From contig DATMZF010000074.1 of the NCBI GenBank assembly GCA_035560555.1, forward strand, positions 1 through 64,000: a stretch of DNA of 64,000 bases, read 5' to 3'. This document shows positions 18,869-28,178 of the stretch, one piece after another. The DNA comes from UBA11090 sp035560555. GTDB lineage: Bacteria; Spirochaetota; Spirochaetia; Treponematales; Rectinemataceae. The first letter of the stretch is position 1; the number at the start of each line of letters is the position of its first letter. Made by a program: the position numbers and the translations under genes. The notes under the pieces are model-generated. The model worked only from the letters and a program-made list of their open reading frames with translations, searched no databases and was not told the DNA's origin.

Positions 18869-20353
18869 ATGGCAGCGAGCGTTTTATGGTACGATCTGGA
18901 AACCTTCGGCATCGATCCCCGACACGACAGGATCGCGCAGTTCGCGTGTATCCGCACGGATGAAAACCTCGAGGAAATCGAAGAGCCGGTGAAACTCTAC
19001 TGCAAGCCCTCGCTCGACTATTTGCCCTCTCCAGCCGCCTGCAAGGTGCACGGCATCACCCCACAGACGGCTTTCGAGCTTGGATTGAACGAATACGATC
19101 TATCGCTCCGCCTGCTCGAAGAGTTTTCCCGCCCCGGGACAACGGCGGCGGGCTTCAACTCGATCAATTTTGACGACGAGTTCATCAGATTCCTGCTCTA
19201 CAGGAATCTTCTCGACCCCTACGCGCGTGAATACGCGAACGGGAATTCTCGCTGGGACATCATCAACCTTGTGCGGGCGGCGCGCGACCTGCGCCCCGAC
19301 GGCATCGTCTGGCCGCAGGATGAGGATGGCACGCCCCTGTTCAAGCTGGAAGTGCTGGCGAAAGCCAACGGCCTTGTCCACGCTTCGGCGCACGACGCGC
19401 TGAGCGACATCCGCGCGACCATTTCGCTCGCGAAACTCGTCAAGGCGAAACAGGGGAAGCTCTACGACTGGTATTTTTCGCACCGCAAGCGAGAGAGTCT
19501 GAAACCGCTCATCAATCTGCCCGCTCGAAGAATGCTCCTCCACACCTCGGCCGAATACACCTCGGCTCGGGGTTGCACCACCCTGGTGGCTCCGGTGGGA
19601 ATCGACCCGGCCAACAGAAATCAGGTCATCGCTATCGACCTTCGCTTCGACCCCGGCGAGCTGGTTTCGCTTTCCGCGGATGAAATAAGGCTGCGCGTCT
19701 TCACGAAAGCGAGCGAACGCACCCAGCCCAGGATACCCCTGTCGAGGATACTCCTCAACCACTGTCCCTTCCTCGCCCCGGCCACCACGCTTTCGGCTGA
19801 GGCCGGCGCGAGCCTTGGCCTGGACAAGGAACTCTGCGCGAAAAGGCTCGCCACCATCAACGACAACCCAGGTCTCGTACAGAAGCTCACCGCCGTGTTC
19901 GACGAACCCATGCCGCCGCCGGCCACCGATGACCCCGACATCTGCCTCTATTCGGGCGGTTTCATGCCCAACGCCGATAGGGAGAAACTCGGACGATTCC
20001 ACGCGACGCTGGCGGCGAGGAGGAATACCCCCGATGGCCTGAAAGAGGCAAAGTCGTCCCTTATGAAGATGAAATTCATTGACGAAAGGATACCGCGCCT
20101 CGCCCACAGGCTCTTCGCGAGAAACTTTCCCGAAACCTTGGGCGTCTCCGAACGTTTGAGGTGGAGGGACTTCTGCGCGGGCAGAATCCAGCTTCCCGCC
20201 AGGGAGGGGGCGGCCGAACTCGCCGATTACGCGAGGCTCGTGGAAACCGAGCTCGCGGATCCGGAGCTTTCGGCGCCGAAACGGGCTATCGTCCACGCCC
20301 TCCTCGAATGGAAAAAGCATATAGAGGAAGAAGTCCTCTCATGGGGCGGCTGA
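18869..20353 (+). CDS. sbcB: Exodeoxyribonuclease I
   Basis: 494 residues (E. coli ExoI has 475). It degrades single-stranded DNA 3' to 5' and acts in recombination and mismatch repair. The DEDDh nuclease domain comes first: YDLETFGIDP gives the Asp9/Glu11 pair, HGITPQTAF and AGFNSINFDDEFIRFLLYRN follow, and ASAHDALSDIRATI supplies the catalytic His and last Asp. Residues from about 220 hold the ExoI-specific SH3-like and helical regions (FSHRKRESLKPLINLPARRM; LVAPVGIDPANRNQVIAIDL). The frame is open 96 nt further upstream, but the nuclease domain starts four residues after ATG 18869. No good RBS precedes the ATG; a -10 box does, suggesting a leaderless mRNA. Confidence 0.93.
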   Translation: MAASVLWYDLETFGIDPRHDRIAQFACIRTDENLEEIEEPVKLYCKPSLDYLPSPAACKVHGITPQTAFELGLNEYDLSLRLLEEFSRPGTTAAGFNSINFDDEFIRFLLYRNLLDPYAREYANGNSRWDIINLVRAARDLRPDGIVWPQDEDGTPLFKLEVLAKANGLVHASAHDALSDIRATISLAKLVKAKQGKLYDWYFSHRKRESLKPLINLPARRMLLHTSAEYTSARGCTTLVAPVGIDPANRNQVIAIDLRFDPGELVSLSADEIRLRVFTKASERTQPRIPLSRILLNHCPFLAPATTLSAEAGASLGLDKELCAKRLATINDNPGLVQKLTAVFDEPMPPPATDDPDICLYSGGFMPNADREKLGRFHATLAARRNTPDGLKEAKSSLMKMKFIDERIPRLAHRLFARNFPETLGVSERLRWRDFCAGRIQLPAREGAAELADYARLVETELADPELSAPKRAIVHALLEWKKHIEEEVLSWGG

Positions 20354-20457
20354 GGTCGAATGGGACGGCGAGGCCGAAAAAATCTCCCGTGAGCGATGGT
20401 TTTTCCGAATTCCCGCGATATTGTTATAGTGGGGTTTTACGCCCTAGGTGGTATGCC

Positions 20458-20967
20458 ATGAAGCGACGAATAGTTCGGTGCTGTGTTTTGCTATTGTTGG
20501 CTATAGCGTCCGGAACGATGTCACTCCACGCCGAGGCGGGGAACGCGGCGCAGGGCGCGATCGCCGCGGCGCGGGTTATGACCGTCCACGTGACAAAAAG
20601 TCAAATAAGGGAGTCGCCCTCCGTCATCGCGCCCATACTGGCGACCGTCGCCTACAGGGCCAAGGTCTCCATGTACGCGAGCGTGGACGGGTGGGCCAAG
20701 GTACAAGTGCCCGGTTCGACGAGGTACGGCTATATGTTCATGTCCGCGCTGACGGAAAAAACGATCGACGCATCCGACGCGGGCAAGGCGGCATCGGGAA
20801 TCACCGGCAGCGAGATCGCCCTCGCCGGCAAAGGGTTCAGCGAATCGGTGGAGGAGTCCTACCGCAAGAATTCGCGCGTGGACTATTCCTGGGTGGACGC
20901 CATGGAACGTTACGCCTATCCTTCCGAGACCGTGATAGGCTTTTTGGCGGGCTCAGTCGAGCAGTGA
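20458..20967 (+). CDS. Exported SH3b-domain protein
   Basis: 169 residues. The ATG at 20458 has AGGTGG 6 nt upstream; the longer open frame runs back into sbcB and is not coding. The signal peptide is cut after about residue 26 (SLHAEA). Residues 40-100 form a bacterial SH3 domain: VHVTKSQIRESPSVIAPILA, VSMYASVDGWAKVQV, then GYMFMSALT. Such domains bind peptidoglycan or peptides in the periplasm. The remaining 65 residues are polar and helical. Only 5 nt separate it from the M48 lipoprotease gene, suggesting joint work in the envelope. Confidence 0.8.
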   Translation: MKRRIVRCCVLLLLAIASGTMSLHAEAGNAAQGAIAAARVMTVHVTKSQIRESPSVIAPILATVAYRAKVSMYASVDGWAKVQVPGSTRYGYMFMSALTEKTIDASDAGKAASGITGSEIALAGKGFSESVEESYRKNSRVDYSWVDAMERYAYPSETVIGFLAGSVEQ

Positions 20968-20972
20968 GATCG

Positions 20973-21974
20973 ATGAAAAGAAGGCGTCTCCCGTATTTTC
21001 CATCGCTCGCGGCCTGCGCCGCGGTTTTCGCATGCCTTCTCCTTTTAAGCTCCTGTCTTACCCTGGCGGACAGCATGGATATGCTCGCGACCCAAGCAAT
21101 CAGTCAGGGTCTTCTCGATAACTATCAGGCCACCATGCTCAAGATAGCGGCCAAGGCCGCCGTCGAGGCTTCCCGCCAGCTCAATCCGGAAGAAGAGTAC
21201 TATGTGGGAAGAGCGGTGGCCGCCAATATTTTCGCGACCTACCGGCCCTACAATTGCCCCGAGCTCAACGCATACATCAATATGCTGGGGCAGGGGCTCG
21301 CCCTGTACTCCTCCCGGCCGGAGATCTACGCCGGATACCGCTTCATCGTGCTCGATAGCTGGGAGATTAACGCCTTCGCGTCGCCAGGCGGTCATATCCT
21401 CGTCACTAGGGGGCTACTGCGTAAGGCGCAGAGCGAGGACGAGCTTGCCGCCGCCCTTGCCCACGAGATCGCACATGTCTCGCTGGGGCATGGCCTCGCG
21501 TCGGTTCAGGGCGCCAGGCTAACCAAGATAGCTTCGGAATTCGCGATAAACGCCGGCAACGCCTCGGGCGGCGACATCGCGGCCTTTACGTCCGCCTTCG
21601 GCGATTCCATCTCCGAATTGGCGAAGATCATCGTCATTTCAGGCTATTCCCAGACCTATGAATTCCAGGCCGACCTCGAGGCGAGGAATATCATCGCCTC
21701 GGCCGGCTACGATTTAAACGCCCTGTCGCGGCTCATCGGGCATCTGCCCCGCCGCGAAGAGGGAAATACCGCGGGATTCGCCGTCACGCACCCGGAACCG
21801 GCCTCCCGCCAGGAAGCCTTGCGCTCCTCGTTGCCAGAACAGGGCAAGGTCGTAATCGCGAAGAAGGTATGGCCCGTCACCCGCGACGAGGAAGAGAGCC
21901 TGAGGACCGTCGATCCCGTCCTCGCCTCATATGTTCGCTCCGAACGCTTCGAGACGCTGCGGGGATTTTTTTGA
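20973..21974 (+). CDS. M48-family metalloprotease lipoprotein
   Basis: 333 residues. A lipobox (LLLLSSC) gives lipid attachment at about Cys26. The zinc-binding HEIAH sits in ALAHEIAHVSLGHG, and the third ligand lies in YEFQADLEARNIIASAGYD (ExxxD), as in BepA/YfgC and LoiP-type M48B proteases. A substrate-cleft region with NAFASPGGHILVTRGLL precedes the HExxH, as is usual. These enzymes act in periplasmic quality control of outer-membrane proteins. The window contains a large predicted barrel that could be a client. It follows the SH3 gene by 5 nt, and its TGA overlaps the likely TTG start of the cyclase. Confidence 0.92.
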   Translation: MKRRRLPYFPSLAACAAVFACLLLLSSCLTLADSMDMLATQAISQGLLDNYQATMLKIAAKAAVEASRQLNPEEEYYVGRAVAANIFATYRPYNCPELNAYINMLGQGLALYSSRPEIYAGYRFIVLDSWEINAFASPGGHILVTRGLLRKAQSEDELAAALAHEIAHVSLGHGLASVQGARLTKIASEFAINAGNASGGDIAAFTSAFGDSISELAKIIVISGYSQTYEFQADLEARNIIASAGYDLNALSRLIGHLPRREEGNTAGFAVTHPEPASRQEALRSSLPEQGKVVIAKKVWPVTRDEEESLRTVDPVLASYVRSERFETLRGFF

Positions 21975-24136
21975 ACATCAGGCAGGGCGGCGAGGCGGCC
22001 AGAGGTGGCCGGGCTGGCCGACGCGACCGGGCTGGTTGGAATGCCCACGATGCGCCTGGCGCTTATGTCGACCATGGAGGGACCGCGCGAAACCAGCATG
22101 AGGTGCGGCCTAGATTGCGGTTCCTGCTGGCCGGCATTTCCGGGCTTCTCTTTTCGGCGGTTCTTCTGTTTTCTGGCGCCATCCGGGGTATCGACCACGC
22201 GCTCTACGACATGATCGCCCGCGGCAGCGCGAGGATCGACGGAATCGCTTCCGGAGGCTCTGACGGTTCTGGCGGCCACGCAAGCGGCACCGTGGAACTC
22301 ATCTATGTCGATCAGTACAGCCTTGGCTGGGTGGAGCGAAATCTGGGGATAGCCTGGCCCTGGCCAAGGGAACTCTACGGGATCATTGCTTCCTTCTGCT
22401 CGCAGGCGAAGGGCCAGGCCTTCGATATCATTTTTAGCGAAACCTCGAGTTTCGGACCAGAGGATGACGCGCGCTGCGCCGAGGCCATGGATGAGGCGGG
22501 CAATGTCGTCATCGCGGAAGCCCTCGATCCGAGCGGCGGCGGGAGGCTCAGGCCTCTTCCGACGAATAAGGTGGACTACGGCCGCGTGGCGGGCCTGGTC
22601 GATGCCGATGGCATTCTCCGCAGGTATGAGGCGGGATACGGGGGCGCCGCGAAAGCTTTGAACGCTCAGGGCGCGGCGGACGCCGTGGGAGAGGCAGCCA
22701 AGGCGCCCGCCAGAGCCTCCGACACCGGGGCGGGCGAAGGCGCGACAAGGCCGGGAAGCGCCGCTTCCCTCGGCCTGGCGCTCCTGGCCAAGGGTGGCGA
22801 TGTTCCTGGGAAGCAGCCCTCTGGCGATGTCTACCTCCGCTTCAGGGGAGGCTCACCGACATTCCCCGCGCTCAACGCCGCCGAAATACTCTCGAGCGCC
22901 ATAAGCCTGAGGGAAGGGCGCGAACCGCAGGTCGATCCGGAACGATACGCGGGCAAATACCTTCTTATAGGCTTTTCGGCCCCGGGACTTCTCGACAGGC
23001 AAGCGGTGCCGACGGACCGCGCGATGCCCGGCGCAGAAATTCACGCCACCTTCGTGGACAACGCGCTGCGTGGCCGGCTTCTCGGCACGTTGCCCGCGGC
23101 GGCGGAACTGCTGCTCGTCTGCTTTTTCGCCCTGAGCGCCGCCTGGGCTTCCACCCATCTCAAAAAACCAGCCCTCCTCACAGGCGGCGCGGCGCTTTTC
23201 GCCTTCCTCCCCATGGCTTCCGGGTTTGCCCTCTACAGAGCCGGCCTCGTCGCCTCCATGGGGCTGGGAATATCCTCAGGCCTGTTTTCCTACGCCGCCG
23301 GCATCATCCTTTCCTATGTCTCCGAAGGCAGGAACAAGGCGTTCCTGCGCCGAAGCTTCTCCCAGTACCTGTCGCCTTCCGTCATAGACGCGATCCTGAG
23401 GAATCCCGGGCTTCTCAGGCTCGGGGGCGAAGAGCGCGTCCTGAGCGTGTTTTTTTCCGATATCCAAGGCTTCACCGCCTTGTCGGAATCCATGGCCCCG
23501 GAGAGCCTGGCCGCTTTCATGAACAACTATCTCTCAATCGTGACGGGTGAAATTCTCGCGGAGGGCGGGACGATCGACAAATACGTGGGCGACGCCGTCG
23601 TCGCGTTCTGGAACGCCCCCCTAGACCAGAATGACCACGCCGGCAGGGCAGTGCGTGCGGCCCTCCGCTGCCAGAAGGCTCTCGGCGCCTCGCGCGAAGT
23701 CTTTGCCTCTCTTGGGACGCCTGTACCCGTGACCCGAATCGGGATACACACGGGAAAGGCGATCGTCGGCAACATGGGTTCGCCCTCACGGTTCAACTAC
23801 ACGGCGCTGGGCGACGTGGTCAACACGGCCAGCAGGCTGGAAAACGCGAACAAGGCGACAGGGACGAGAATTCTAGTTTCGGGCGACACGGTGGCCGCGT
23901 GCGCGACCTGGGCGATGCCCCCGTCGCCGGCATCGGCCGGCGGCCTCGCGGCGCCTGACGGTTCTCTGTTCGGAAAAAATGGCGCGTCGGCGGATGGTTT
24001 GGAATTTCGCCGCCTGGGTCAAATTCTCGTATATGGCAAGAAAGTGCCTGTCGAGGTGTGGGAGCCGCGGAGCGCGGGCGAAAAGCCTGGCCCCGCCCAG
24101 CCCTGGACCGGTGTCAGGGACTGCAGCGCCGTATAG
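21971..24136 (+). CDS. CHASE2-domain class III adenylate cyclase
   Basis: About 721 residues from TTG 21971, which overlaps the preceding TGA; the start is not certain because the first 45 residues are atypical. Order of parts: one TM helix (LRFLLAGISGLLFSAVLLFSG), an extracytoplasmic CHASE2 sensor (VELIYVDQYSLGW, WPWPRELYG, DIIFSET), three TM helices around LLVCFFALSAAWA, then a cyclase domain. Metal-binding Asp residues are seen in FFSDIQGFT and KYVGDAVVAFW. The Lys of DKYVGD and the Asp of YTALGDVVNTASRLE are the ATP-type specificity residues, and Asn/Arg in NTASR stabilise the transition state. It should therefore make cAMP. An Ala/Gly-rich low-complexity insertion of about 55 residues breaks the CHASE2 domain. 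Confidence 0.9.
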   Translation: MNIRQGGEAARGGRAGRRDRAGWNAHDAPGAYVDHGGTARNQHEVRPRLRFLLAGISGLLFSAVLLFSGAIRGIDHALYDMIARGSARIDGIASGGSDGSGGHASGTVELIYVDQYSLGWVERNLGIAWPWPRELYGIIASFCSQAKGQAFDIIFSETSSFGPEDDARCAEAMDEAGNVVIAEALDPSGGGRLRPLPTNKVDYGRVAGLVDADGILRRYEAGYGGAAKALNAQGAADAVGEAAKAPARASDTGAGEGATRPGSAASLGLALLAKGGDVPGKQPSGDVYLRFRGGSPTFPALNAAEILSSAISLREGREPQVDPERYAGKYLLIGFSAPGLLDRQAVPTDRAMPGAEIHATFVDNALRGRLLGTLPAAAELLLVCFFALSAAWASTHLKKPALLTGGAALFAFLPMASGFALYRAGLVASMGLGISSGLFSYAAGIILSYVSEGRNKAFLRRSFSQYLSPSVIDAILRNPGLLRLGGEERVLSVFFSDIQGFTALSESMAPESLAAFMNNYLSIVTGEILAEGGTIDKYVGDAVVAFWNAPLDQNDHAGRAVRAALRCQKALGASREVFASLGTPVPVTRIGIHTGKAIVGNMGSPSRFNYTALGDVVNTASRLENANKATGTRILVSGDTVAACATWAMPPSPASAGGLAAPDGSLFGKNGASADGLEFRRLGQILVYGKKVPVEVWEPRSAGEKPGPAQPWTGVRDCSAV

Positions 24137-24226
24137 ATGGGCAGCTTTCGCCGAATCGCGGCGCTGGCGGGAAGGTGACCGCGTTGCCTGGAAGAGGGCC
24201 GCTCCGTCAGGATGGGGCGCGGGGCT

Positions 24227-24982
24227 CTAGACGCCTAGCCCCGACAAGAGAAGAAGCAGCCCCCCTGAGGCGACGATGGCGGCGTCGAAACGGGAAAAAG
24301 CCCTGAGGCTGATGGTCCTGGCCTCCGAATACCCGCGAAGCTCCATAGCCCTGGCGGTGGAGAGGGCCCCCTTGATGCTCGTGAATACGAAGGTTTGGAG
24401 CATGGGCAGCATCCCCGACATCCAGCGCCGACCGATTCCAAAGCCCCGGAGTTCGGCGGCATCCCTCACTTTTCCGTAATTCTCAAAGACGCGCGGCAAG
24501 AACAAAAGCGAGAGCGAGGCCATCATGCCGGGGTCGGAGAGAACGATTGATCTTCCTCCCTTTTTCCCGAACAGACTCGTCATTTTTCGCGCCGCGACGC
24601 TGAGGTAATCCCCGAGTTCGGAGGCCTTCGTGCTCACGTAATAGATCCTCGCGTAGATGAACACGGTGCCTAGCCTCGCCGAGTAGAGAGCCGAGAGGGG
24701 GATCGTCTCAAGCGCGAAGACTCGTCCGTCGCCCGGAAAAATTCCACGAACTATCGCCGAGAACAGCGCGAGGTAGCCGATGACCATGCTCGCTTTTCCC
24801 AGTCCTTTCAGGGGAATGCGCAGGACTGGCATGAGAAGCGCTCCCGTCGCCAAAAGAAGGGCGAGGGGAAGCGCGCCGAAGCGCATGGCCGCCGTCGAGG
24901 CGCAGATGAGGAGGATGGCCTTGGAGGCGGCCGATACTCTGGCGAGCGGGCTGTCCAGGGGCTCAAAAGCGAAGGGATTCAC
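24227..24982 (-). CDS. bioN: ECF transporter transmembrane protein (T component)
   Basis: 251 residues, start GTG 24982 overlapping the ATPase gene's TGA (GTGA). Five hydrophobic segments are present. Two copies of the T-component coupling motif A-x-x-L-R-G are seen (RDAAELRGFGIGRR and RAMELRGYSEAR); these helices insert into the ATPase grooves. With the S component bioY and the ATPase encoded upstream, this completes a dedicated three-gene biotin importer. The gene order S-A-T is compact, with overlapping genes throughout. Confidence 0.9.
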   Translation of the reverse strand: MNPFAFEPLDSPLARVSAASKAILLICASTAAMRFGALPLALLLATGALLMPVLRIPLKGLGKASMVIGYLALFSAIVRGIFPGDGRVFALETIPLSALYSARLGTVFIYARIYYVSTKASELGDYLSVAARKMTSLFGKKGGRSIVLSDPGMMASLSLLFLPRVFENYGKVRDAAELRGFGIGRRWMSGMLPMLQTFVFTSIKGALSTARAMELRGYSEARTISLRAFSRFDAAIVASGGLLLLLSGLGV

Positions 24983-25782
24983 GGCTCGCGAACTCCCAAA
25001 TCAGCCTTCAAAGGGATCACCGAAGCCGGCATTCCATCCCGGGGATATGTCCAGGGGAACTGTCCTTCGAAGGGACAGGCGAGACCATGCTCGGCGAAGA
25101 GTTCGGGCGCGGCCTCCGAAGGCGCGGCGTCAAAACAGATTTCGCCACCATCGAGAATGACGAGTCTGTCGGCGAGGAAGAGTATCTTTTCCAGCTCGTG
25201 TGTCACGATGATGAGCGTTATGCCTTTTCCCTTGAGTTCTCCGCATATCCTGATTATATCCCTTGCGGATTCCAGGTCCAGGTTTGCGAAAGGCTCGTCG
25301 AGTATGACGCAATCGGGACGCATCGCCAGGACGCCGGCGATCGCTAGCCTGCGCTTTTCCCCGCCCGAAAGGGTTTCGGGGCGGCGCTCTTCGGCGCCGG
25401 ACAGCTTGGCCTCGGCGAGCGCTTCCTTGGTCCTAGCCGCTATTTCGGAAGGGGAAAGCCTCATGTTCGCGGGGCCGAAGGCCACGTCTTCGGCCACCGT
25501 CTGGCCAAGAATCTGCGAATCGGTATCCTGGAATACGAATCCCACCGAGCTTCGCAGGGCTTTCATGACGCTTCGCAGATCGGCGCCGCGGAAAAGGAGA
25601 CTTCCCGCCGTCGCGGTCGATATGCCCACGAGATGGCGGGCGAGAAGAGTCTTCCCCGAGCCATTCCTTCCGGCGATGACGATGAACTCGCCGTCTTCTA
25701 TGGTGAGTCTGATTCGCTTGAGCGCTTCGGTGCCGTCGCGAAATCTGTGGGAGAGCCCCTGGGCGCGGAAAAGCTCAGACAT
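24979..25782 (-). CDS. bioM: ECF transporter ATP-binding protein
   Basis: About 267 residues from the ATG at 25782; GTG at 25791 is equally possible, and both overlap the end of bioY. Walker A is GRNGSGKT (38-45), the Q-loop lies in FVFQDTDSQIL, the signature is LSGGEKRR, Walker B is CVILDEPFANLD and the H-loop is VTHE. The FQDTDSQIL form is typical of EcfA/BioM ATPases. It powers biotin uptake with BioN and BioY. Confidence 0.93.
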   Translation of the reverse strand: MSELFRAQGLSHRFRDGTEALKRIRLTIEDGEFIVIAGRNGSGKTLLARHLVGISTATAGSLLFRGADLRSVMKALRSSVGFVFQDTDSQILGQTVAEDVAFGPANMRLSPSEIAARTKEALAEAKLSGAEERRPETLSGGEKRRLAIAGVLAMRPDCVILDEPFANLDLESARDIIRICGELKGKGITLIIVTHELEKILFLADRLVILDGGEICFDAAPSEAAPELFAEHGLACPFEGQFPWTYPRDGMPASVIPLKADLGVREP

Positions 25783-26338
25783 CGCCGTCACGGCCCGTCA
25801 GGGTTTCCATTCCGGCGAATAGTCTGGGAGCGAGCAGGGAAGCGAGGACGATTTTGACGGCGTCGCCCAGGATGAAGGGATAGAGCCCCACCGCCAGCGC
25901 TTTTCCCCAGTCGACATCCAGGACGGCCCTCAGCCTGGCGATTCCGAAGATATACACTATCGCCATGCCGGCCAGGCAGGCGCAGATATTGATGAAAATC
26001 GTATGTTTGCCCTTTCTGGCGATGAAACCCATGGCGATGCTCGCCGGGAGATACCCGAAGAGGTAACCGCCCGTGGGGCCGAGCAGCTTCGCGATTCCTC
26101 CCGCTCCCCCGGAAAAGACCGGCAGACCGAGAAAGCCGAAAAGCAGATAGAGAGCGGTCGCGAAGGCGCCCCACCAGGGACCCATGATGAGGGCGGTCAG
26201 CATGATGAACATATTCTGCAAGACGATAGGTACGGGGCTTCCGGGGACGGGCAAGGCTATGAAAGCCCCTATGGAGATGAGGGCCGCAAAAAGGCAAGAC
26301 AGGACGGCGTTCGTCAGCTCGTTCGTTTTGAGTTCCAT
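25775..26338 (-). CDS. bioY: Biotin ECF transporter substrate-binding protein
   Basis: 187 residues from ATG 26338. Six TM helices with the BioY hallmarks: ALPVPGSPVPIVLQNMFIMLTALIMG near the N-terminus (the 'P..PVP.T.Q...V.L.G..LG' motif) and FSGGAGGIAKLLGPTGGYLFGYLPAS (the conserved GG.....GPTGGYL.G). The latter lines the biotin site. No SD sequence is evident, and a TTGACG lies about 43 nt upstream, so the mRNA may be nearly leaderless. It is the first gene of bioY-bioM-bioN. No biotin biosynthesis genes are in the window, which fits a scavenger. Confidence 0.94.
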   Translation of the reverse strand: MELKTNELTNAVLSCLFAALISIGAFIALPVPGSPVPIVLQNMFIMLTALIMGPWWGAFATALYLLFGFLGLPVFSGGAGGIAKLLGPTGGYLFGYLPASIAMGFIARKGKHTIFINICACLAGMAIVYIFGIARLRAVLDVDWGKALAVGLYPFILGDAVKIVLASLLAPRLFAGMETLTGRDGDV

Positions 26339-26426
26339 TGCGTGCGAACGTACCACCGATACGGAAAATGCGTCAAGCGGAGGAATGTTGTGGAAGTCGA
26401 CGGCTCCATGGTAGCCTGTATCCCTG

Positions 26427-28172
26427 ATGATTGAGAAAAATCTCCGCGTCACGTTTGTCAGCCTCACCGTAAAGGAAGACATCGGCGCGCTGCCCCTCGG
26501 GGCCGGCTGCGCCGCTGCTTCCCTCGTGGCCGCGAAGCTTGTCAGCCGAGCGGATATGTCCATCGTGGAAGCCTGTGTCGACGATGACGAAAAAGAATTG
26601 CTTCTCAGGATCGTCGAGACCATGCCCCAGGTCGTTGGCTTTTCCCTGTACTGCTGGAATTCCACGGTCTTCGCGGCGCTGGCGGCGCGGCTGAAAGACA
26701 GTCATCCGGAAATTCTCCTCATCGCGGGAGGGCCCGACGCCGAACGTTTCGCCCCCGAAAGGCTTGGCGAGGAAGAACCGAATAGGCCTTGTCTTTTTGA
26801 CGCGCTGTTTCTTGGCGAAGTGGAGGCGAGCCTTCCCGCCTGGTTCGCGGAAGCGGCGCAAACGAGAACCTTGGGAGCGAGGGGAGAGGCGGCGGCCGCG
26901 GCGGCGTCCGAGAACCCGAACGCCGCCGGAAAGCGCGGACCCGCTATCCTCCGCTCTCGGCCCCGCGACGCGGCCGCGCTTCCTTCTCCCTGGCTGGAAG
27001 GAATCCTCGAACCCAGGCGCGGAGGCTCCGTGACCTGGGAGCTGACCAGAGGCTGCCCCTTCCGCTGCGCCTACTGCTATGAAGGCCGAGGATCCTCCGG
27101 GCTCAGGCATTTTCCAACCGAAAGGCTGAAGAAAGAGCTGGAGCTTTTCGCGCGAAGCGGCGTCAGGGAAGTCTTTGTCCTGGATCCGACCTTCAACACC
27201 CAGAGCGCGCGCGTCATATCGCTCCTCAGCCTTTTTTCGGAGAGAGGCGGGGGGATCGACTGGTACTTCGAGATCCGCGCCGAGCTTTTGGATCGGACCC
27301 AGGCCGAAGCCTTCGCCGCCATTCCCTGCTCCTTGCAGATAGGGCTCCAGAGCGTTCGCCCCGAAGTGCTGAAAAATATCGGCAGGGGCATCAACAAGAA
27401 GAAATTCGCTTCGAAAATCAACCTTCTCAATGAGACGGGAGCGGTGTTCGGTTTGGATCTCATTTACGGGCTACCGGGCGACTCGCTCGCCGGCTTCCGC
27501 GAAAGCCTCGATTTCGGGCTTTCGCTGATGCCTAATCATCTCGATATTTTCCCTCTCGCCGTCCTCCCCGGCACCACCCTTTTCAGCAGGAGGAAGGAGT
27601 TCTCCCTCGAATATGGGCGCGAACCGCCTTATGTGCTTCGGAGCCAACCCGGCTTTTCGGCCGCGGATATGGAAGCGGCCGCCAAGCTCGCCCGCGCTTG
27701 CGGGATTTTCTACTCGAAGGGGAGAGCCGTTCCCTGGTTTCTGTCGGTTCTGAAACCCTTGCGCCTTTCGCCGTCGGCATTTCTCGCCGGATTCGACGCT
27801 GAGGAGACGCTGGCGCCACGAGCGACACCAGAGGAGCGGGGAGGGACTCCGAGGGCGCCGCTTTCCATGGGACAGGCGGCTATCGAAGCTCTTCAATGCG
27901 CGCATTTATCGCGGCTCTATGAAAAGCGGGGTAAGAGTGCCATGCTCCCCGCCGCCCTCGACCTCGTCCGCTATCATGGGGCATGGTCCAGGGCATTCGC
28001 CGACGGTGAAACGTCGCGACTGGAGCTGTCCTATCCGCTCTATATGGTGGAAGGCCAGGAGATTTTGGATATAGAATCCTTCTGTGTGCGCAATGGCCGG
28101 CGTCCCTGCTCCATCGAGGTAAAACCGACGGATCGCGGTCCCCGCGCCAGAATTGTGTCTCGCTGTGAATAA
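26427..28172 (+). CDS. B12-binding-domain radical SAM protein
   Basis: 581 residues from ATG 26427, divergent from bioY with 88 bp between. Residues 1-140 form a Rossmann-like cobalamin-binding domain (PLGAGCAAASLVAAKL; VVGFSLYCWNSTVFAALAARL; LLIAGGPDAE). It lacks the DxHxxG lower-ligand motif, as in many class B members. An Ala/Gly-rich linker of about 45 residues follows. The radical SAM core starts at WELTRGCPFRCAYCYEGRGS, with cluster cysteines in C-PFR-C-AY-C. Later blocks EVFVLDPTFN, QIGLQSV and LIYGLPGDSLAGF are those of the family. The reaction cannot be assigned. The last 180 residues are variable and end in a beta-rich segment. Confidence 0.88.
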   Translation: MIEKNLRVTFVSLTVKEDIGALPLGAGCAAASLVAAKLVSRADMSIVEACVDDDEKELLLRIVETMPQVVGFSLYCWNSTVFAALAARLKDSHPEILLIAGGPDAERFAPERLGEEEPNRPCLFDALFLGEVEASLPAWFAEAAQTRTLGARGEAAAAAASENPNAAGKRGPAILRSRPRDAAALPSPWLEGILEPRRGGSVTWELTRGCPFRCAYCYEGRGSSGLRHFPTERLKKELELFARSGVREVFVLDPTFNTQSARVISLLSLFSERGGGIDWYFEIRAELLDRTQAEAFAAIPCSLQIGLQSVRPEVLKNIGRGINKKKFASKINLLNETGAVFGLDLIYGLPGDSLAGFRESLDFGLSLMPNHLDIFPLAVLPGTTLFSRRKEFSLEYGREPPYVLRSQPGFSAADMEAAAKLARACGIFYSKGRAVPWFLSVLKPLRLSPSAFLAGFDAEETLAPRATPEERGGTPRAPLSMGQAAIEALQCAHLSRLYEKRGKSAMLPAALDLVRYHGAWSRAFADGETSRLELSYPLYMVEGQEILDIESFCVRNGRRPCSIEVKPTDRGPRARIVSRCE

Positions 28173-28178
28173 ATATAC

